Shown here: positions 24,876-34,008 of the stretch, piece by piece
Numbering within the stretch: position 1 is the first letter of the stretch
How the letters are laid out: each line of letters starts with the position of its first letter
Source: Eubacterium sp.
GTDB taxonomy: Bacteria > Bacillota > Clostridia > Lachnospirales > Lachnospiraceae
DNA: 64,000 nucleotides
NCBI GenBank assembly: GCA_017433825.1
Contig: JAFRGL010000001.1
Span: forward strand, 1-64,000
Direction of reading: 5' to 3'
Program-made: the position numbers and the translations under genes
Notes under the pieces: generated by a model
Seen by the model: the letters and a program-made list of their open reading frames with translations, nothing else
The model's database searches: none
Told to the model about the DNA's origin: nothing

Positions 24876-27029
24876 TTATACGGCGAAGTCTTTCTCGTAC
24901 AATACCGTGGTGACGTTCTTGCCTTTGACACCTTTTCTGCCGCCTTTCTTGGCGGAACCTCTTGCATGTTCGATGGCCCTGTCCAGGATGGCCTTGACAT
25001 CGGAAATGGTCATCGGGTTCTCCTGGGACTGTCCGTTGCTGATGAGAGAATACAGGGCCAGCACGCCCAGCTCATCCAGCTGGCAGTTGTTCTCCTGGCA
25101 GTAGGTCCTGGCAAAGGAAACCAGCTCGTCATTGGTGAAAATCGGAATGGAAATGGTTCTGACGAACTTCTTCGCGAACTCCGGATGGTTCCGGAACAGG
25201 TTCCTGATGGCAGCCCTGCTGTCTTCGATAATGAGGATCATGCAGTCCGTACGGAAATCCATGGCATCGCAGAGGCGGGAAACGGTTTCGTCGGTCATGT
25301 CGCCGGCCTTTTCAATGCACAGGAAGCCGCCAGCCATGGTTCCCACAACCCTGGCCGGGTCTCTCTTGTTCATGGTCTCGCCGGAAATCCGGGCTATTTT
25401 GGCTGAGTTCAGGCCCATATCCCTGCACATGGTAACCACAAGGCCGTAGGACAGTCTGGACTTGCCGGAACCGTCCGCGCCGACTACCGCCAGGTTGCCG
25501 TTGCTGGAGGTATGCTCGCCGCAGTGTTCATACACGCCGGTAATGCCTTCCAGGATCTGGGTGTCCATGCCCGGAATACGGGCGAAATAGGTAAACACAT
25601 CCCGCTGGTCGCTGCTCATCTTTGTGGGCACCGCATTGTTCAGGATACGGATACGCCGCTCCTCCGCGGTCTCGCTCTTTAGCACTTCCTCCAGGGAAAT
25701 GGGCACCGTATTCTGGCCCACGTTGGTCAGGGTAATGGTATGGCTCTTCTTCTCTTCCGGGGTGGGTTCGGGATCCGGGACTTCCCAGTCGGAGGGGAAG
25801 GTGGGCTTGGGCGCCTTGTTCAGCTCTTTTGCCATCTCCCTGTCTTTAGCCCGGAGGGCGTCCTCTGTCATCTGTACGGCTTCTTCCGGAACGGCTTCGG
25901 CTGCCTCTGCCGCCGCTTCTTTCACTTCCGCTGCCGCATCAGCCGCTTTTTCCGTTACGGTATCCGCAGCTGCTTCTGCCGCGGCTGCCGCTTCTGCGGG
26001 TTTGTCCATATCGCCGGTGCCGAAGCTGCCGGATTCTTCCGCCGCGGTGGAAAATCCTGCCGCTGTCTCGGAAATCAGGGCGTCAACATCAAAGCCTTCC
26101 ATTTCCAGGGGCTTTGACTCCACCTTCGGGGCTTCCTTTACGCCGGAGAACACCGTCTGGATGCTCTTTTCCAGCTGGGATTTCAGATCGGGCTTGCCGC
26201 CCATGAATTCATCGGAGGTAACGGGCACTTCATCAATCTGCACAGGTGCCGGCGCGCCTTCTTCCGGGGCAATGCCCGCGTCTTTCGCCGCCTTTTCGGT
26301 TACCTGCCTGATATGCTCGATAACGGAATCCGCCGGCCTTCTGTTATAGGAAGCCACTGCCGCCGCGGAAATCTCCGCCACGGCTTCCGCGTCCGCCTGC
26401 TTGGCGCTTTCCAGATAGGCGGCCTGGGAGGGTGACAGACTCTCGTAGCGCTGCTTCAGGTTGATGGCTTTAAGCACATAACGGCCCTCGGAGAACCAAA
26501 GGATGATGTCATCGCAGGTCTCCACGCATTTTTTACGGTCGCCGGCCCTGGAGTACAGGGTAGCCAGCTCATACGCCCACTTTTCGGTGAATTCCTTCTC
26601 CTTGTATTCCTCAAGGATGGCAATCTTCTCCTCTAAAGGACGGTTGTCCGCCTTGGCAATCTTGTATTTGAGCACCAGCCGGGTATTGCTCTTAGGCGCT
26701 ACTTCCACGTATTCCTTGTAATACTTCTTCGCAGAGGCCAGATCCCCGGTCTTCAGGGAAGCGTCCACCAGCCGGTCCAGGACGGTTTTGCCCACCTGGG
26801 AACGGTCATGGGCAATCTTCAGGATCCTGGCGCAGTTCTCGTAGTCCTTATTGACTTCATATATGTCTGCCACCATGGAAAGCGTCCGAAGGCTCTTTAC
26901 ACGGCGCCAGTCAATCTGTTCCGCCAGATCATAGGCTTTCTTGTATTCTTTGCGGGAAACCAGTTCGGTCAGTTCCGCCAGCTTTACCTGGTATTCGTTC
27001 TTATCCAAAACTCTCACCTCTATAGACAC
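24876..27029 (-). CDS. TPR protein with C-terminal P-loop ATPase-like domain
   Basis: This 717-residue protein has three parts. Residues 1-205 form TPR-like helical repeats. Residues 205-430 are Ala/Glu-rich low complexity, probably disordered. Residues 470-690 look like an AAA+-type module with Walker A GADGSGKS (517-524), an acidic strand LCIEKAG in the Walker B position, MILIIEDS as a possible sensor and a C-terminal helical lid. The tail is basic. No membrane segment is seen. The family is recognisable in Lachnospiraceae but its function is unknown to me. It has its own promoter. Confidence 0.7.
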   Translation of the reverse strand: MSIEVRVLDKNEYQVKLAELTELVSRKEYKKAYDLAEQIDWRRVKSLRTLSMVADIYEVNKDYENCARILKIAHDRSQVGKTVLDRLVDASLKTGDLASAKKYYKEYVEVAPKSNTRLVLKYKIAKADNRPLEEKIAILEEYKEKEFTEKWAYELATLYSRAGDRKKCVETCDDIILWFSEGRYVLKAINLKQRYESLSPSQAAYLESAKQADAEAVAEISAAAVASYNRRPADSVIEHIRQVTEKAAKDAGIAPEEGAPAPVQIDEVPVTSDEFMGGKPDLKSQLEKSIQTVFSGVKEAPKVESKPLEMEGFDVDALISETAAGFSTAAEESGSFGTGDMDKPAEAAAAAEAAADTVTEKAADAAAEVKEAAAEAAEAVPEEAVQMTEDALRAKDREMAKELNKAPKPTFPSDWEVPDPEPTPEEKKSHTITLTNVGQNTVPISLEEVLKSETAEERRIRILNNAVPTKMSSDQRDVFTYFARIPGMDTQILEGITGVYEHCGEHTSSNGNLAVVGADGSGKSRLSYGLVVTMCRDMGLNSAKIARISGETMNKRDPARVVGTMAGGFLCIEKAGDMTDETVSRLCDAMDFRTDCMILIIEDSRAAIRNLFRNHPEFAKKFVRTISIPIFTNDELVSFARTYCQENNCQLDELGVLALYSLISNGQSQENPMTISDVKAILDRAIEHARGSAKKGGRKGVKGKNVTTVLYEKDFAV

Positions 27030-27043
27030 TCATAGTTATAAAG

Positions 27044-27073
27044 AGAATACCACTATCCCCCGTATTATGTCAA
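27044..27073 (-). promoter_or_regulatory. Promoter of the TPR/P-loop gene
   Basis: TTGACA (27068-27073), an 18-nt spacer and TATTCT (27044-27049) on the minus strand, just before the gene. Confidence 0.65.
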
Positions 27074-27128
27074 ATCACTTTCTTACGTCCTCCGCAGCAA
27101 ATGCTCCGGACTGGGTGAAACAGTACTG

Positions 27129-29570
27129 TTAAATGATTTTTCCGGCTTTCCAGATATCCCGGATGTACTCCTCCACCGTCCGGTCGGAGGAAAATTTCCC
27201 GGAATGCGCGATATTCTTCAGCGCCATAACCGCCCAGCGCGCCGGGTCCCTGTAGGCAGCCTGCACGTCTTCCTGGGCTTTCGCAAAGGCTTCAAAGTCC
27301 GCCAGGATGAAATATTCATCCGGCCGGTAACCGGCCGTCAGGGAGTCGTAAAGGTTCCTGTAAAGCCCCCTGTCGCCCCTGGCAAAGGTGCCGTCCGTCA
27401 GCCTTTCAAGGACCGCCGCAAGGGCCGGGTTCCTGTCCAGCACCTCCTTCGGATTGTAGCCGCCGAAGGCTTCGTAATCCATAACCTGCCGGGCGGAAAG
27501 GCCGAAGGGGAAGGCGTTTTCTTCGCCCACCTCGCGGAAAATCTCCACGTTCGCACCGTCCATGGTGCCAAGCGTCACCGCGCCGTTCATCATGAATTTC
27601 ATGTTGCCGGTGCCGCTCGCTTCACGGCTTGCGGTGGAAATCTGCTCGGAAACGTCCGCTGCGGCATAGAGGATTTCCGCATTGCTTACGGTATAGTCCT
27701 CAATGAAAACCACTTTCAGGCGGCCTTTTGTCTCAGGATCGGCATTTACCACTTCCGCCACGCCGTTAATCAGGCGGATAATGCTTTTTGCCCGCTCATA
27801 GCCGGCGGATGCCTTGCCGCCGAAAATGAAGGTATGCGGATAATAATCCGTCCCGGGCTCGTTTTTCAGCCGGTTATAAATGTAAATGACATGCAGGATG
27901 GCCAGGAGCTGGCGCTTGTATTCGTGCAGTCTTTTAATCTGGATGTCGAAAATGGAATCCGGGTCGGTTTCAATGCCGTTCTTTTCGCGGATGTAGGCCG
28001 CAAGGCGGATTTTGTTTTCCCTTTTAATCTGCCGGAACTCCTCCAGTGCCTTTTCATTTTCGCAAAGGGGAAGCAGCTTTTCCAGCTCGGAAAGGTCTGT
28101 AATCCAGCCGTTTCCGATATGCCGGGTAATCCAGGCGGAAAGCAGCGGGTTGCCGTGCAGCAGGAAACGCCTCTGGGTGACGCCGTTGGTCTTATTGTTG
28201 AATTTCTCCGGCATGATTTCGTAGAAATCCTTAAACTCGCGGCTTTTCAGGATTTCCGTGTGCAGTTCGGCCACGCCGTTGACGGAGAAGCTGCCCACGA
28301 TGGCCATGTTTGCCATGCGGATCTGGCCGCCGTAAAGGATGGCCATTTTCGCCACCTTGTCCTCCCGCTCAGGGTAAATTTCCCTGATGCGGCCCACGAA
28401 ACGCCGGTCTATTTCCGCGATAATCTGGTAAACACGGGGAAGCAGCTTGGCGAACAGCTCGATGGGCCATTTCTCGGAGGCCTCGGACATAATCGTATGG
28501 TTGGTGAAGGCACAGCACTTCGTCACCGTGCTCCAGGCCTCGTCCCAGGTCAGGTGCTCCTCGTCCAGGAGGATGCGCATCAGCTCCGGAATCAGCACCG
28601 TGGGATGGGTGTCGTTCATCTGGAATACGGCCTTTTCATACAGAAGCCGGATGTCGTCGTGATGCTTTTTGTATTTCGCCACCGCGGTCTGGGCGGAGGC
28701 GGACACGAAGAAATACTGCTGCTTTAAGCGCAGCTCCTTGCCGGCCCTCATGTTGTCGTTGGGATACAGTACTTCCGTTATGTTCTTGGCCAGGCTTTTC
28801 TGCTCCACGGCCTTTAAATAATCGCCCTTGTCGAAGGAATCCAGCCGGAATTCGTCCACGGCCTCCGCGTCCCAGATACGTAAGGTATCCACCACGCCGC
28901 TGCCGTAACCCACCACGGGCAGGTCGTAGGGCACCGCCATGACGGATTCATAGCCCTTCTGGGTGAAGGTATTCCTCTGCTCTTCCTCGATCCATCCGAT
29001 ATCCACCGTGCCGCCGAAGCGGATTTCCTTGGTGTATTCCGAGCGCTTCAGTTCGAAGGGATAATACCCGTCCGCCAGCCAGTAGTCCGGGATTTCCTTC
29101 TGGGCGCCGTCTTCTATCTTCTGCCGGAACATGCCGTAATGATAGCGGATGCCGCAGCCGTAGGCCGCATAGCCTAAGGTTGCCAGGGAATCCAGGAAGC
29201 AGGCCGCCAGCCTTCCCAGGCCGCCGTTTCCCAGCGCGGGATCCCGCTCTTCCTCCTCGATATCGGCCACGTTGAAGCCCAGGTCCGCCAGCGCTTCGCT
29301 GACCACCGGCAGGGCGGAAAGGCTGATGAGGTTGTTGCCTAAGTATCTTCCGGGCAGGAATTCCATGGACATGTAATAAATGATCCTGGGGTCTTCTTTG
29401 CGGATTTTCTTCTGGGTATCCATCCAGTTTTCCACGACCCAGTCATTTAAGACATTGCACAAAGCCAGGTAAACCTGGTGGATATCCGCCTCGGAAATAT
29501 CCTTGCGGAACATCATGTTGACGCGCCGCTTCAGTCTGTATGTGAATTCGTCTTTGTTGTAGTTAGCCAT
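27129..29570 (-). CDS. glgP: Glycogen/starch (alpha-glucan) phosphorylase
   Basis: This 813-residue enzyme releases glucose 1-phosphate from alpha-1,4 glucans. The PLP-lysine motif EASGTGNMKFMMNGA, the early GNGGLGRLAACFLDS and the NGVAELHTEILK block are all present. The length is normal. The ATG at 29570 is chosen because GGGGG precedes it; a TTG five codons upstream is less likely. It lies downstream of ileS with only a hairpin between; no glg synthesis genes are in the window. Confidence 0.97.
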   Translation of the reverse strand: MANYNKDEFTYRLKRRVNMMFRKDISEADIHQVYLALCNVLNDWVVENWMDTQKKIRKEDPRIIYYMSMEFLPGRYLGNNLISLSALPVVSEALADLGFNVADIEEEERDPALGNGGLGRLAACFLDSLATLGYAAYGCGIRYHYGMFRQKIEDGAQKEIPDYWLADGYYPFELKRSEYTKEIRFGGTVDIGWIEEEQRNTFTQKGYESVMAVPYDLPVVGYGSGVVDTLRIWDAEAVDEFRLDSFDKGDYLKAVEQKSLAKNITEVLYPNDNMRAGKELRLKQQYFFVSASAQTAVAKYKKHHDDIRLLYEKAVFQMNDTHPTVLIPELMRILLDEEHLTWDEAWSTVTKCCAFTNHTIMSEASEKWPIELFAKLLPRVYQIIAEIDRRFVGRIREIYPEREDKVAKMAILYGGQIRMANMAIVGSFSVNGVAELHTEILKSREFKDFYEIMPEKFNNKTNGVTQRRFLLHGNPLLSAWITRHIGNGWITDLSELEKLLPLCENEKALEEFRQIKRENKIRLAAYIREKNGIETDPDSIFDIQIKRLHEYKRQLLAILHVIYIYNRLKNEPGTDYYPHTFIFGGKASAGYERAKSIIRLINGVAEVVNADPETKGRLKVVFIEDYTVSNAEILYAAADVSEQISTASREASGTGNMKFMMNGAVTLGTMDGANVEIFREVGEENAFPFGLSARQVMDYEAFGGYNPKEVLDRNPALAAVLERLTDGTFARGDRGLYRNLYDSLTAGYRPDEYFILADFEAFAKAQEDVQAAYRDPARWAVMALKNIAHSGKFSSDRTVEEYIRDIWKAGKII

Positions 29571-29586
29571 TGTCCCCCGATCCAAT

Positions 29587-29624
29587 AAACTGCCGCCGGC
29601 CCTGAAACGGCCGTGCGGCAGTTT
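29587..29624 (-). terminator. Intercistronic hairpin between ileS and glgP
   Basis: AAACTGCCGC and GCGGCAGTTT pair perfectly around an inner CGGCC/GGCCG stem. Only a weak T-rich tail follows, so it could be a leaky terminator or a processing hairpin. Confidence 0.5.
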
Positions 29625-29634
29625 ACGTTCCTAA

Positions 29635-32600
29635 TCAGTTTTTCTTTACTGCCAGTGTGACGTCTTCGCTGTTGATCTTCCAGGCCTTTTCATAGCCTTC
29701 GGTTTCCCCGATGACAATATCGTCCGCCAGCACTTCGCCGCAGATCGCGTCTTTATTGTCACGGATAATGCCGATAATTTTCTCATTATCCTTCACGCTC
29801 ACGGTGATCCTGTCCATAACCTCGAAGCCGGCTTCCTTACGCATGGTCTGGATCTTGCTGACAATCTCCCGCACAAAGCCCTCCTCGATGAGTTCCGGCG
29901 TCAGGTTGGTGTCCAGCACCACGGTCACGCCGCCGTCGGATTCGGAGATAAAGCCTTCCACCTTGGCGGCCTCGATCAGGAGGTCGGTTTCGGCCAGCTC
30001 CACTTCCGTGCCGTTAATATCCAGCTTCAGAACACCGGTGCTCTTAAGCTCCGCCATGGCGGATGTGCCGTCCACGGCTGCCAGCGCCCCCCTGATGCCG
30101 CCCACCAGCTTGCCGAATTTCGGGCCGACGGTCTTCAGCTGCGGTTTGAAGGTGTAGGAAACATAGGCGGAAACATCATCGGTGAAGGAGGCTTCCTTCA
30201 CGTTCAGCTCGTCCTCGATAATGGACCGGTAATAGCTGTCCAGTTCAGTATCGCATTTCACCAGCACCTTGGAAAGCGGCTGCCGGTTCTTGATGTTGGC
30301 CGCATTCCTGCAGGCCCTGCCCAGCACCACGATCTCCAGAAGCTCGCCCATCTTCGTTTCCAGCTCAGGAAGGATGTACTCCTCCTTTACTTCCGGGAAA
30401 TCGCACAGATGGATGCTTTCCGGCGCGTCTTTGTCCACGGTCTTTACCAGGTTCTGGTAAATCTGCTCGGTCATGAAAGGAATCATGGGCGCGGCAGCCT
30501 TCGCAAACTCCACAAGCACGGTATAAAGGGTCATGTAGGCATTGATCTTGTCCTGCTCCATGCCCTTGGCCCAGAAACGCTCACGGCTTCTTCTGACGTA
30601 CCAGTTGCTGCAGTCGTCGATGAAGGCTTCCAGTGTCCTGCCGGCTTCCGGAATCTTATAGTTTTCCAGGCAGCTGTCCGTTTCCTTGATGCAGGAATAC
30701 AGTCTGGAAAGAATCCACTTGTCCATGATGTTCAAGGATTCGTAATCCAGAGTGTACTTCGTGGGATCGAAGCTGTCGATATCCGCGTAAAGCACATAGA
30801 AGGCGTAGGTGTTCCACAGAGTGCCCATAAACCTTCTGGAATATTCAATCACGTTCTTGCCGTCGAAACGGTTGGGCAGCCAGGGAGCGGAGTTGATGTA
30901 GAAATACCAGCGGATGGCGTCCGCGCCGTATTTCTCCAGGGCTTCGAACGGGTCTACCGCGTTGCCCTTGGATTTGCTCATCTTGTGGCCGTCCTTGTCC
31001 TGCACATGGCCCAGTACGATTACATTTTCGTAAGGCGCCTTGTCGAACAGCAGGGTGGAAATCGCCAGCAGCGAGTAGAACCAGCCCCTGGTCTGGTCCA
31101 CAGCCTCGGAAATAAACTGGGCCGGGAACTGCTGATGGAAGATTTCTTCATTTTCAAAGGGATAATGATGCTGGGCGAAGGGCATGGCGCCGGAATCGAA
31201 CCAGCAGTCGATAACCTCGGGCACGCGGCGCATCACGCGTCCGCATTTCGGGCAGCGGATGGTGACTTCGTCGATGTAGGGCCGGTGCAGCTCTATATCG
31301 TCCGGGCAGTTGTCTGACATGCTTTTTAGCTCCGCGATGCTTCCCACGGAATGCATGTGTCCGCAGTCCTCGCAGACCCAGATATTAAGGGGTGTGCCCC
31401 AGTAACGGTTCCGGGAAATGCCCCAGTCCTGGACGTTTTCAATCCAGTCGCCGAAGCGGCCCTTGCCGATGCTTTCGGGAATCCAGTTGATGGTGTTGTT
31501 GTTGGCCACCAGGTTGTCGCGTACCGCGGTCATGCGGATGAACCAGGATTCTCTTGCGTAGTAAATAAGGGGCGTGTCGCAGCGCCAGCAGTGGGGATAT
31601 TCATGCTCGAACTTCGGCGCGGAAAACAGCCTGCCTTCCTTATCCAGATCCTTTAAGATTTCCGGATCGGCAGCTTTTACGAACAGGCCGGCGTAAGGCG
31701 TTTCCGCCGTCATCAGGCCCTTGTTGTCCACGAACTGGACAAAAGCCACGTCATAGCGGGTGCAGACACGGTAGTCGTCTTCACCGAAGGCTGCCGCACA
31801 GTGTACGATTCCGGTACCGTCGGTCATGGTAACGTAGCTGTCACACATGACGAAATGGGATTTCTTTCCCTGCCTTTCCGCCTCTTCGCCGGTAATGGCG
31901 TATAACGGCTCGTACTCCCTGTATTCCAGGCCCTTGCCGGGCATCTCCTCCAGGATTTCGTAGGCAGGCTCATCATCCTTTGCCAGGCCGCCGAGGACGG
32001 AATCCAGAAGCTCCTTGGCCATATAATAGGTGTAGCCGTCGGCCGCTTTGACCTTCGCGTAGATGTCGTCCGGATTTACGCACAGCGCCACGTTGGACAG
32101 AAGCGTCCAGGGCGTGGTGGTCCATGCCAGGAAATACGCGTCCTCGCCCTTCACCTTAAAGCGGACGATGGCGGAGCGCTCCTTTAAGGTCTTGTAGCCC
32201 TGGGCCACTTCCTGGGCGGACAGCGGCGTTCCGCAGCGCGGGCAGTAAGGCACGATTTTAAAGCCCTTGTACAGAAGGCCCTTTTCCCAGATCTGCTTTA
32301 AGGCCCACCATTCGGACTCGATAAATGTGTTTTCATAGGTAACGTAAGGATGCTCCATGTCGGCCCAGAAGCCTACAGTGTCGGAGAAATCCTCCCACAT
32401 GCCCTTGTATTTCCAGACGCTTTCCTTACACTCCTTGATGAACGGCTCCATGCCGTATTCTTCGATCTGGTCTTTGCCGTTCAAGCCCAGCTTTTTCTCC
32501 ACTTCCAGCTCGACGGGCAGGCCGTGGGTATCCCAGCCGGCTTTCCTGGGCACGTCGAAGCCCTTCATGCAGCGGTACCTGGGGATCATGTCCTTGATGA

Positions 32601-32787
32601 CCCTGGTCAGCACATGGCCGATGTGGGGCTTGCCGTTGGCGGTGGGCGGTCCGTCATAGAAGGTATAAACCGGCGCGCCTTCCCTGTTTTCTATGCTTTT
32701 TTCGAAAATCCGGTTGTCTTTCCAGAACTTTCCGATTTCTTTTTCTCTTTCAACGAAATTCAGACTGGTGTCTACTTTACGGTACAT
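29635..32787 (-). CDS. ileS: Isoleucyl-tRNA synthetase
   Basis: This class I synthetase of about 1050 residues charges tRNA-Ile. It has the HIGH motif in GKPHIGH, KMSKS in HKMSKSKGN, an editing domain with WTTTPWTL, and the anticodon-binding C-terminus. The ATG at 32787 is preferred because AGGAGG lies 6 nt upstream; the adjacent ATG at 32790 is possible. The leader is only about 60 nt and contains a 5' hairpin but no T-box, which is the common control of this gene in Bacillota. Confidence 0.97.
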   Translation of the reverse strand: MYRKVDTSLNFVEREKEIGKFWKDNRIFEKSIENREGAPVYTFYDGPPTANGKPHIGHVLTRVIKDMIPRYRCMKGFDVPRKAGWDTHGLPVELEVEKKLGLNGKDQIEEYGMEPFIKECKESVWKYKGMWEDFSDTVGFWADMEHPYVTYENTFIESEWWALKQIWEKGLLYKGFKIVPYCPRCGTPLSAQEVAQGYKTLKERSAIVRFKVKGEDAYFLAWTTTPWTLLSNVALCVNPDDIYAKVKAADGYTYYMAKELLDSVLGGLAKDDEPAYEILEEMPGKGLEYREYEPLYAITGEEAERQGKKSHFVMCDSYVTMTDGTGIVHCAAAFGEDDYRVCTRYDVAFVQFVDNKGLMTAETPYAGLFVKAADPEILKDLDKEGRLFSAPKFEHEYPHCWRCDTPLIYYARESWFIRMTAVRDNLVANNNTINWIPESIGKGRFGDWIENVQDWGISRNRYWGTPLNIWVCEDCGHMHSVGSIAELKSMSDNCPDDIELHRPYIDEVTIRCPKCGRVMRRVPEVIDCWFDSGAMPFAQHHYPFENEEIFHQQFPAQFISEAVDQTRGWFYSLLAISTLLFDKAPYENVIVLGHVQDKDGHKMSKSKGNAVDPFEALEKYGADAIRWYFYINSAPWLPNRFDGKNVIEYSRRFMGTLWNTYAFYVLYADIDSFDPTKYTLDYESLNIMDKWILSRLYSCIKETDSCLENYKIPEAGRTLEAFIDDCSNWYVRRSRERFWAKGMEQDKINAYMTLYTVLVEFAKAAAPMIPFMTEQIYQNLVKTVDKDAPESIHLCDFPEVKEEYILPELETKMGELLEIVVLGRACRNAANIKNRQPLSKVLVKCDTELDSYYRSIIEDELNVKEASFTDDVSAYVSYTFKPQLKTVGPKFGKLVGGIRGALAAVDGTSAMAELKSTGVLKLDINGTEVELAETDLLIEAAKVEGFISESDGGVTVVLDTNLTPELIEEGFVREIVSKIQTMRKEAGFEVMDRITVSVKDNEKIIGIIRDNKDAICGEVLADDIVIGETEGYEKAWKINSEDVTLAVKKN

Positions 32788-32811
32788 CATTTCCCTCCTG
32801 TTCAGCAAACA

Positions 32812-32851
32812 AGCGTACGACAGCTCCCTTTCCGGGATTTTGTCGTACGCT
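32812..32851 (-). other. Perfect 11-bp hairpin at the 5' end of the ileS transcript
   Basis: AGCGTACGACA pairs perfectly with TGTCGTACGCT (arms 32812-32822 and 32841-32851; 18-nt loop that contains a smaller TCCCGGAAAGGGA hairpin). With the promoter at 32854-32883 it starts within a few nucleotides of the transcript end. It has no U-tract, so it is not a terminator; a stabilising or regulatory 5' stem is likely. Confidence 0.65.
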
Positions 32852-32853
32852 CT

Positions 32854-32883
32854 AATATACCACACCTGTATAAGCATGGGCAA
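32854..32883 (-). promoter_or_regulatory. Candidate promoter of ileS
   Basis: TTGCCC (32878-32883), an 18-nt spacer and TATATT (32854-32859) on the minus strand. Confidence 0.55.
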
Positions 32884-32897
32884 GAAGACATTTGCCC

Positions 32898-33518
32898 TTA
32901 TTTGATAATTTTTCTCAAATATTTATAGATAAAGAAGGTTATCGCACAGATTATCGCGCCTTTTATCAGGTTGAACGGCAGTACCGTCAGCAGTACAAAG
33001 CTCATGACGCTGTTGATGGACGGGTGAATCGCGGTTCCCAGGGAAATAATCGCTTCCATGGGCCAGTTGAATGCTGCCGCGTAGGTGGGCAGCAGAAGGA
33101 AGGCGTTCACGATTACGCCGATGGCGGACATGACAAGCGTTCCGATAATCATGCTGACCAGCGCGCCTTTGCGGGAGTGCAGCTTCTTATAAATAAGGGC
33201 GGCAGGCACTACCATGGCGCAGCCGATGATAAGGTTGCCCAGTTCGCCGACGAACATGGTGCTGGTGCCGTTGAGCAGGGTGTTGATGACGACCTTGATG
33301 AGCTCAATCAAAACGCCCGCGATGGGGCCCATGGCGAAACCGCCGATCATGATGGGCACTTCGGAGAAGTCGAATTTGTAGAAGGGCGGCGCTACCGGAA
33401 GCGGAAACTCGAAAAGCATGAGTACGGCGGCGATGGCGCCTAAGACGGCTATCTGCACCAGCCTCCTGGTTTTGGAAGCCTGTGCGCGGTTGGTGGCTAC
33501 AGCTGTTGTTACTGACAT
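32898..33518 (-). CDS. ribU: Riboflavin ECF transporter S component
   Basis: This 206-residue membrane protein has about six helices and the RibU-type motif FPLPVAPPFYKFDFSEVP, followed by a GPIAG element. It binds riboflavin for an energy-coupling-factor transporter whose shared T and A subunits are encoded elsewhere. The ATG at 33518 is preceded by GCGAGGAT. The FMN riboswitch immediately upstream supports the ligand assignment. Confidence 0.95.
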   Translation of the reverse strand: MSVTTAVATNRAQASKTRRLVQIAVLGAIAAVLMLFEFPLPVAPPFYKFDFSEVPIMIGGFAMGPIAGVLIELIKVVINTLLNGTSTMFVGELGNLIIGCAMVVPAALIYKKLHSRKGALVSMIIGTLVMSAIGVIVNAFLLLPTYAAAFNWPMEAIISLGTAIHPSINSVMSFVLLTVLPFNLIKGAIICAITFFIYKYLRKIIK

Positions 33519-33596
33519 TTTTGTATCCTCGCTTTCAAATAATTCTGCCGCGGGAACAATATTTTTCGCGGCGCGGGATAATCTTGAAAAGGAAAA

Positions 33597-33617
33597 CGCC
33601 CCGGAAAATCCGGGGCG
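33597..33617 (-). terminator. FMN riboswitch expression-platform terminator
   Basis: A 9-bp stem (CGCCCCGGA/TCCGGGGCG) with a 3-nt loop is followed leftward by TTTTCC. It lies between the FMN aptamer and ribU. Confidence 0.85.
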
Positions 33618-33644
33618 GGAAAGAAATCCATGCAAAAAAACAAT

Positions 33645-33761
33645 TCTTCTTCCATCCAGACTGTAACTGTTGGTACCGGAGTTTCACCGGTTCAGCCGAA
33701 AAGTTTCGGGTCGCGGACTTTACCGCCAGTGGGGACTTGCACCCCGCCCTGAAGATTATCC
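33645..33761 (-). promoter_or_regulatory. FMN riboswitch (RFN element)
   Basis: Read leftward the sequence contains the conserved RFN blocks in order: ATCTTCAGGGCGGGGTG, GGCGGTAAAGTCCGCGA, ACCGGTGAAACTCCGGTACC and ACAGTTACAGTCTGGATG. It should switch ribU off when FMN is abundant, through the terminator at 33597-33617. Confidence 0.97.
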
Positions 33762-33774
33762 TTTAATTGAACCA

Positions 33775-33802
33775 ATTGTAGCACATATATCCGAAAATGC
33801 AA
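33775..33802 (-). promoter_or_regulatory. Promoter of the FMN riboswitch-ribU unit
   Basis: TTGCAT (33797-33802), a 16-nt spacer and TACAAT (33775-33780) on the minus strand. Confidence 0.65.
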
Positions 33803-33901
33803 CAGTAAATTTCCATCCGGTTCCGTACGGGGATCCGGTCCGGTCAGACTTGTCAGACAGGCAGGCTCAGGAAAAAGCCCGCATCTTTGCCATATTGCAG
33901 G

Positions 33902-33930
33902 TTGCATAAAATTTTCTGTGGTGATATAGT
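33902..33930 (+). promoter_or_regulatory. Promoter of the rightward MATE gene
   Basis: TTGCAT (33902-33907), a 17-nt spacer and TATAGT (33925-33930). The 80-nt leader has a GCATCCG/CGGATGC stem at about 33949-33985. Nothing else is evident between 33803 and 34008. Confidence 0.6.
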
Positions 33931-34008
33931 AAAAACCCACAACAGTAAAAGCATCCGGTTTGCTGCTGACAGAAATACGGATGCGCTTGTTCAGCAGAAG
34001 GTATCCCC

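Noticed and set aside
27204..28727. Long plus-strand open frame of 507 codons
   Set aside because: It is fully antisense to glgP, whose motifs are unambiguous. High GC creates long shadow frames; composition and lack of motifs argue against coding.
32788..32897. T-box leader for ileS
   Set aside because: The gap to ribU is too short and lacks the conserved T-box sequence; only a simple hairpin is present.
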